From Bacteroidia bacterium (lineage in GTDB: Bacteria; Bacteroidota; Bacteroidia; Bacteroidales; GWF2-35-48), in NCBI GenBank assembly GCA_016212695.1, contig JACREX010000131.1, positions 1-36,706 of the forward strand: a DNA stretch of 36,706 nucleotides. Reading direction: 5' to 3'. Position 1 is the first letter of the stretch; every line of letters begins with the position of its first letter. The notes beneath the pieces were generated by a model, which saw only the letters and a list, made by a program, of their open reading frames with translations, ran no database searches and had not been told where the DNA came from. A program made the translations under genes and the position numbers. Below, piece after piece: positions 32,520 to 36,706 of the stretch.

Positions 32520-34043
32520 TTAATGCCGGAAGTGCCTTATTCCCGTGAACACCATGGCGACATTGTTGGCATTGCAGAATTCAATGGAATCTTTATCTTT
32601 AATTGAACCGCCGGGCTGAATCACTGCCGTAATTCCTGCATTATATGCAATCTCCACACAATCCGGAAACGGGAAAAATGCATCCGATGCCATCACGGAA
32701 CCTTTCAGGTCAAAACCAAAATTCTGCGCTTTGGCAATCGCCTGTTTTAATGCATCCACCCGAGACGTCTGGCCCACTCCGCTGGCAAGCAACTGATTAT
32801 TTTTTGCCAGCACAATAGTGTTTGATTTGCTGTGTTTAACTACTATATTCGCAAATTCCAGGTCTGTAAATTCCCGTTGTGACGGTGTCGTATTGGTAAC
32901 AACACGCATATCGGATTTTGATTCTGTTTTTACATCCTTGTCCTGACCAATCACGCCATTTAATAAAGACCTGAATTGAAAATCCGGCAAGGCAGCCTTT
33001 TTCTGAACCAGGACGATACGGTTCTTCTTTTGCACAAGAATTTCAAGGGCTTCCCTATGATATCCCGGCGCAATGATTACTTCAAAGAAAAGTTTGTTGA
33101 TCTCTGAAGCCGTATCAGGATTCACCTCGACATTCGTTATTAAAATACCGCCGAATGCAGAGATCGGATCGCCGGCAAGAGCATCGTTCCATGCATCGGT
33201 CAGTGTTTTTCGGGAAGCTATGCCGCAGGCATTGTTATGTTTCAGTATGGCAAACGCGGTATCTTTAAATTCTGCGATCAGATTAACCGCAGCGTCAATA
33301 TCGAGCAGGTTGTTATAGGATATTTCTTTCCCCTGCAGCTTATCAAACAGGGCATCCATATCTCCATAAAAAAATCCGCGCTGATGAGGATTTTCGCCAT
33401 ACCTCAGAGGGTTTGATACAAGTATGCTTTGCTTGAAAACATCCGTGTCGCCCTGATTAAAATAATTAAATATCGCCGTATCATAATGCGAAGAAATATT
33501 GAAGGCATGAATAGCAAATTTCCTTCTGTCGTCAATCGTTGTCTCCCCGTTTTTTTCTTCAAGAAGATGAAGCAGCGCCTCATACTGATTCCTTGAAGGA
33601 ACGATCAAAACATCGTTAAAATTTTTGGCTGCCGCGCGAATAAGAGAAATCCCGCCTATATCAATTTTTTCAATAATCTCATTTTCGCCGGCGCCGGATG
33701 CCACCGTTTCTTCAAATGGATACAGGTCTACTATCACCATGTCCATCTCCGGTATCTCAAATTTTGCAAGCTGCTGCTTATCTTCATTATTTTCCCTGCG
33801 GGCCAGTATACCGCCAAAAACTTTAGGATGCAATGTTTTTACCCTGCCGCCAAGGATAGATGGGTATGAAGTAATATCTTCCACTGCCGTAACTTTTATG
33901 CCTGAAGATTCTAAGTAGTCTTTCGTTCCGCCGGTGGAATAAATTTTAACATTTAATTCAACTAATTTTTTAACGATCTCGTCTAATTTGTCTTTATGAT
34001 ACACAGATATCAACGCGGATTTTATCTTAACGGTATTGCTCAC
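32520..34043 (-). CDS. purH: bifunctional AICAR transformylase / IMP cyclohydrolase PurH
   Basis: This 507-residue enzyme catalyses the last two steps of purine synthesis, from AICAR through FAICAR to IMP. The N-terminal IMP cyclohydrolase domain (to about 195) shows KIKSALISVYHKDKL, STGGTKDYL, GGRVKTLHPKVFGGIL and DLYPFEE. The C-terminal transformylase shows LRYGENPHQRGFFYGD, FAILKHNNACGIA (catalytic Lys-His), SAFGGIL, VASDAFFPFPD-like MASDAFFPFPD, VIQPGGSIKD and the end FTGIRHFRH. All expected motifs are present. The start codon is GTG (minus strand, 34041-34043); no in-frame ATG precedes the IMPCH motif. It is transcribed alone and diverges from the alkyltransferase-like gene. Confidence 0.97.
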   Translation of the reverse strand: MSNTVKIKSALISVYHKDKLDEIVKKLVELNVKIYSTGGTKDYLESSGIKVTAVEDITSYPSILGGRVKTLHPKVFGGILARRENNEDKQQLAKFEIPEMDMVIVDLYPFEETVASGAGENEIIEKIDIGGISLIRAAAKNFNDVLIVPSRNQYEALLHLLEEKNGETTIDDRRKFAIHAFNISSHYDTAIFNYFNQGDTDVFKQSILVSNPLRYGENPHQRGFFYGDMDALFDKLQGKEISYNNLLDIDAAVNLIAEFKDTAFAILKHNNACGIASRKTLTDAWNDALAGDPISAFGGILITNVEVNPDTASEINKLFFEVIIAPGYHREALEILVQKKNRIVLVQKKAALPDFQFRSLLNGVIGQDKDVKTESKSDMRVVTNTTPSQREFTDLEFANIVVKHSKSNTIVLAKNNQLLASGVGQTSRVDALKQAIAKAQNFGFDLKGSVMASDAFFPFPDCVEIAYNAGITAVIQPGGSIKDKDSIEFCNANNVAMVFTGIRHFRH

Positions 34044-34365
34044 GATGTTTAAGGATTTAAAATAATTTTTAATGCGTTAAAAGTATATAAATTTTACCGG
34101 GAGAAAAATTAAAACAAAACAATTTTTAAGCAGTTTTATAAAAAAATACCGCAATGGGTTTACACATTAAATATTCTATATAAATTTGTATTAATTTATA
34201 CTATGCAAGGGATAAGATTATACATAGTAAAGTAGGCAGTTGCAGAAGGCACTATGCAGTCAGAACTGCCAACTGCTGCTGCCAGTTGCCGCTATTAGAA
34301 ATGTACAAATTTATCCCGTTTTATGTATATACTGGTTTATCAATCGGCAAATATAAAATTTTTTA
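34044..34365. other. 322-base intergenic region between divergent purH and alkyltransferase-like gene
   Basis: AT-rich and without a gene. It contains the stem-loop repeat copy C (34233-34293) and long-range inverted pieces (tataaatttgta near 34181 with tacaaatttatccc near 34303, and gggataa near 34209), so the whole 34180-34320 stretch is a large imperfect palindrome around the GC-rich stem. A -7-like TAAATTTG lies at the left inside this palindrome. No full promoter match was found. Confidence 0.6.
34233..34293. repeat. stem-loop repeat, degenerate copy C
   Basis: The right side (gaactgccaactgctgctgccagttgccgct, from about 34263) is like the right arm of copy A (accaactaccgctgccaactt type) with more G/C, and the left side (aggcagttgcagaaggcactatgcag) can pair only imperfectly with it. 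It lacks the cgcattttgaaaag flank of copies A and B. Membership of the family is likely but unproven. Confidence 0.5.
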
Positions 34366-34710
34366 ATGCAGCATAACGATCATTTTTTTAACCGGGTTTA
34401 TCAGGTTGCAAGGCTGATTCCTTATGGCCGGGTAACTTCATACGGAGCAATTGCCAGATACATCGGGTCGGCACAATCAGCCAGGATGGTAGGCTGGGCC
34501 ATGAACAATTCGCATACTCAAAAAAAATATGTGCCTGCACACCGCGTGGTAAACAAAAACGGGATGCTGACAGGGAAGCGCCATTTCGGAGGATCCAATA
34601 TTATGGAAGATCTTTTAAAAAGCGAAGGGATCAGGGTAGAAGACGATGCCATTGTAAATTTTAAAAAATATTTCTGGGACCCTGCCAAAGAATTGGAGAT
34701 TGATTTTTGA
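34366..34710 (+). CDS. alkyltransferase-like protein (ATL), MGMT fold without acceptor cysteine
   Basis: This 114-residue protein corresponds to the C-terminal DNA-binding domain of O6-alkylguanine-DNA alkyltransferase. LIPYGRVTSYGAIARYIG and SARMVGWAM (arginine finger R40 region) are conserved. The active-site motif P-C-H-R is P-A-H-R here (VPAHRVVNKNG, A58), so it cannot accept an alkyl group. Such ATL proteins bind and flip O6-alkylguanine and mark it for nucleotide excision repair, so they act in alkylation-damage handling. Length fits ATL proteins. It is a single-gene unit after a repeat-rich intergenic region. The downstream gene's promoter overlaps its stop codon. Confidence 0.9.
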   Translation: MQHNDHFFNRVYQVARLIPYGRVTSYGAIARYIGSAQSARMVGWAMNNSHTQKKYVPAHRVVNKNGMLTGKRHFGGSNIMEDLLKSEGIRVEDDAIVNFKKYFWDPAKELEIDF

Positions 34711-34736
34711 ATGTTCGGTGTAAATTTTTAGTTTTG
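34706..34736 (+). promoter_or_regulatory. promoter of the exported coiled-coil protein gene
   Basis: TTTG (34706-34709) is followed after exactly 19 bases (34710-34728) by TAGTTTTG (34729-34736), a perfect TTTG-N19-TAnnTTTG match. The -33 box overlaps the TGA stop (34708-34710) of the upstream gene. The start site would be near 34743, about 15 bases before the ATG at 34758. Confidence 0.78.
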
Positions 34737-34757
34737 TAAAAATGAATATTGAAAATC

Positions 34758-35420
34758 ATGAAAAAATTTATTTTCACTTACGGACTGGCAATTATGCTTT
34801 CGCCGCTCTTTGCACAAAGTAAAATCGAAGTAAAAGAACAGACCGAAGATATCGGCGGAGCCAGCCATAATGCATTGGTGGTAAAAATTTTTCAATGCAA
34901 AGAAGAGGATGTTATGAAAGAATGGAAAAGCATTATGAAGGGGTATGATGCCAAAATATCATGGAAAAAAGAAATGTTTGCCGACAATGCCAGTATTAAA
35001 GATGTGTCTGATAATACTGTGGATGTGCATTCCAAGGCAGAAGCAACTCCTGAAGGCGACATTAACTTTATTGCCGGATTTGATCTTGGCGGAGCCTATC
35101 TCTCCTCAACGCAGCATCCCAAAGAATTTAAAGCCGCTAAACGAATCGTTGCCGATTTCGCAAAAGATCTGAGCGAAAAGGGCTTCAAACAAAGAATAAA
35201 ACTTGAAGAAAAAGCGCTTGGGGCATTGACTCTGCAAAAAGATTTTACTATAAAAGAAAACGAAAACCTGCAGAGAGATATTGAAAACTTTAAAGAAAAG
35301 GTTGCCAAAGCGGAAGAAAAAATCAAGGCGAATACCGAGGCGTTAAAACTGAAAGAGCAGGAAATTACAGGCCAGCAAAAACTGCTTGAATCCATAATTA
35401 AAAATTCGGATCTCCGGTAA
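34758..35420 (+). CDS. exported protein with C-terminal coiled coil, unknown function
   Basis: This 220-residue protein has a signal peptide (MKKFIFTYGLAIMLSPLFAQS). The central part (about 24-135) is a compact alpha/beta domain (HNALVVKIFQCKEEDVMKEWKS, SWKKEMFADNASIKD, NFIAGFDLGGAYLSS). The C-terminal third (about 145-215) is a continuous charged heptad helix (LQRDIENFKEKVAKAEEKIKAN), a coiled coil. I do not recognise the family, although proteins of this layout are common in Bacteroidota. A TTG codon at 34749 is in frame, but the promoter would start transcription near there and the signal peptide begins at ATG 34758. The stop is 15 bases from the convergent metF stop. Confidence 0.78.
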   Translation: MKKFIFTYGLAIMLSPLFAQSKIEVKEQTEDIGGASHNALVVKIFQCKEEDVMKEWKSIMKGYDAKISWKKEMFADNASIKDVSDNTVDVHSKAEATPEGDINFIAGFDLGGAYLSSTQHPKEFKAAKRIVADFAKDLSEKGFKQRIKLEEKALGALTLQKDFTIKENENLQRDIENFKEKVAKAEEKIKANTEALKLKEQEITGQQKLLESIIKNSDLR

Positions 35421-35435
35421 ATTGTAACATCCGGA

Positions 35436-36392
35436 TTAAAACACAGCCTTTGCTATTTTCTGGATATTGTCCGACTTGCCCATGGTAAAATAATGCACGG
35501 CGGGGACATTCGCCCTGATAAGGTCTTTCGACTGCATGATCGCCCATTCGATACCGGCCTGCCTTGCCTGTTCGTTATCCCTGCATTTCTCAACTTCTTT
35601 TACAAGATCGTCCGGGATATCAATGTGAAAGGTATAGGGCAATGACGAGATATGGCTCTTTATGGAAACCGGTTTTAATCCGGGAATAATCGGGACATTG
35701 ATCCCTATATCGCGGCATTGTTTTACAAAATCGAAATACTTTTTATTATCAAAAAACATTTGCGTTACAATAAATTCTGCGCCTGCCTCCACTTTCTGTT
35801 TCAAAAAATTCAGGTCCGACTTCAGGTTAGGCGCTTCGCAGTGTTTTTCGGGATAACCGGCCACTCCCATCGAAAAATCAGTGGGCATGGTATTCAGTAG
35901 ATCATCATCTAAGTATTTTCCATGATTCATATTTGTGATCTGTTTCAGTAGGTCGAGCGAATGAGCATGCCCTTCTTTTTCCGGAATAAAAATTTTCTGC
36001 GATTTCTCAGGATCTCCGCGAACCACCAGCAGATTTTTAATGCCAAGAAATTGCAAATCAATTAACGCATTTTCGGTTTCTTCTTTCGTAAACCCGCCGC
36101 AGATTATGTGCGGAACCACCATCACATTTTTGTATTTGTATTTTATGGCGGCAGAAATGGCGACGGTTCCCGGACGTTTGCGAACCGTCTTTTTTTCGAG
36201 CAGACCCGATTTGTGTTTTTTGTAAACAATCTCTTCCTGGTGATACGTGATATTTATATAAGACGGGTTAAACTCCATCAGAGGATCAACGGTCTGATAA
36301 ATGATATCGATATCGTGCCCTTTCAGGGGAGGAAGCAATTCAAACGAAAAAAGCGTTTTCTTCGAATTTTTAAAAATGTCTACAATTTTCAT
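35436..36392 (-). CDS. metF: 5,10-methylenetetrahydrofolate reductase MetF
   Basis: This 318-residue flavoenzyme (TIM barrel) reduces 5,10-methylene-THF to 5-methyl-THF for methionine synthesis. The motifs present are FSFELLPP (catalytic Glu, E18), NITYH, the FAD-binding LLVVRGDPEKS, VAGYPEKHCEAPNL, EFIVTQMFFDNKKYFDF and IPGLKPVS. The C-terminus shows AGIEWAIMQSKDLI and VPAVHYFTMGKSD. Length is normal for bacterial MetF. The ATG at 36390-36392 is followed by the typical start KIVDIFKNSKKTLFS. A TATTTTTG -7-like box on the minus strand lies at 36421-36428, 28 bases upstream. Confidence 0.96.
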   Translation of the reverse strand: MKIVDIFKNSKKTLFSFELLPPLKGHDIDIIYQTVDPLMEFNPSYINITYHQEEIVYKKHKSGLLEKKTVRKRPGTVAISAAIKYKYKNVMVVPHIICGGFTKEETENALIDLQFLGIKNLLVVRGDPEKSQKIFIPEKEGHAHSLDLLKQITNMNHGKYLDDDLLNTMPTDFSMGVAGYPEKHCEAPNLKSDLNFLKQKVEAGAEFIVTQMFFDNKKYFDFVKQCRDIGINVPIIPGLKPVSIKSHISSLPYTFHIDIPDDLVKEVEKCRDNEQARQAGIEWAIMQSKDLIRANVPAVHYFTMGKSDNIQKIAKAVF

Positions 36393-36420
36393 CCTGTTTC
36401 ATATTGATATAAAAGTCCGG

Positions 36421-36459
36421 CAAAAATAAGTGTTTTTATTTTCATTTTTTCTACCTTTG
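36421..36459. promoter_or_regulatory. divergent -7-like boxes for metF and the rightward gene
   Basis: On the minus strand TATTTTTG (36421-36428) fits TAnnTTTG for metF. On the plus strand TACCTTTG (36452-36459) fits it for the rightward region. Neither has a clear TTTG box at 19 bases, so each is only half supported. Confidence 0.4.
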
Positions 36460-36582
36460 ACTAAAATTTTCATTTCCTTAAACATAACAGAAAATTATGT
36501 GTTTTCAGGCATCGGACATGCGTTGGGGAAATTTACGATTACCAATGATGATATTGAGTTTGCCATAAAAAAGGCATTTTGA
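36457..36582 (+). pseudogene. possible N-terminal remnant of a FabH-like ketosynthase
   Basis: A 41-codon frame (TTG 36457 to TGA 36580-36582) reads ...VFSGIGHALGKFTITNDDIEF AIKKAF. The pattern G-I-G-H-x-L-x-K-x-x-(I/V)-T-N-D-D-(I/L)-E is that of the N-terminus of 3-oxoacyl-ACP synthase III (FabH) and relatives. The frame then stops and no other FabH sequence follows in any frame before the next gene, so only the first approximately 30 residues survive. No usable ATG is in frame (GTG at 36499 is possible). The identification rests on one motif. Confidence 0.4.
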
Positions 36583-36643
36583 AAAAAATTTCATCACCCC
36601 GGTATTTGTTCTGCTTATTCATTCTTCTAAAATCAGACCGGCA

Positions 36644-36706
36644 ATGATTAGAAAATATTCTCTTATTCTTACACTGGCGTTGATAGTAACCACTACCCTT
36701 ACAGCC
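36644..36706 (+). CDS. start of an exported protein, cut by the window edge
   Basis: An ATG at 36644 begins a 21-codon frame open to the edge: MIRKYSLILTLALIVTTTLTA, a clear signal peptide (charged start, hydrophobic core, A-rich end). The rest of the gene lies outside the window and its identity cannot be given. Confidence 0.6.
   Translation, partial: MIRKYSLILTLALIVTTTLTA

Overview
The window comes from a member of the Bacteroidota. The evidence is a complete type IX secretion system (T9SS) translocon gene (sprA), two proteins ending in T9SS sorting domains (one type A, one type B), SprB-like adhesin repeats, and promoters of the phylum-specific form TTTG-N19-TAnnTTTG (best examples upstream of 30738 and 34758). 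The gene order ruvA-sprA-gcvH is also familiar from this phylum. Base composition is AT-rich and looks even throughout. I see no rRNA, tRNA, CRISPR array, prophage or intact insertion sequence, and I cannot name a genus.

Layout. (1) 1-3109: the tail of an unidentified gene, a small secreted protein, a secreted M28 metallopeptidase with a T9SS sorting domain, and an exported isoaspartyl peptidase/L-asparaginase. (2) 3132-8478, minus strand: a 212-residue exported protein 1 nt ahead of a 1568-residue T9SS adhesin with nine SprB-like repeats. (3) 8803-10788: a membrane protein resembling TMTC-type GT-C glycosyltransferases with C-terminal TPRs. (4) 10857-15248, minus strand: a four-gene envelope operon (outer-membrane barrel protein, small lipoprotein, DUF6175-like protein, 321-residue exported protein) with a recognisable promoter and a terminator. 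(5) 15901-24798: ruvA, the 2522-codon sprA (TTG start), and gcvH. (6) 24883-30183: a fused transporter-like/spermidine-synthase-like protein, divergent from a compact set encoding a PqqD-like protein, an ATP-grasp ligase and a fold-type III PLP decarboxylase homologue. This set is the best candidate for an uncharacterised pathway. (7) 30218-36706: a decayed SpoIIE-type phosphatase, ettA, purH (GTG start), an alkyltransferase-like protein lacking the acceptor cysteine, a small exported coiled-coil protein, metF, a probable FabH-like remnant and the start of another exported protein.

How they fit together. SprA is the outer-membrane channel through which the M28 peptidase and the large adhesin would leave the cell. 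The TMTC-like protein beside the adhesin could glycosylate exported proteins, but that is inference. The remaining genes are mainly housekeeping (RuvA, GcvH, PurH, MetF, EttA). Intergenic spaces carry dispersed repeats: a Bacteroidota-style stem-loop family with two clear copies and one degenerate copy, and short palindrome-related repeats that recur in opposite orientations.
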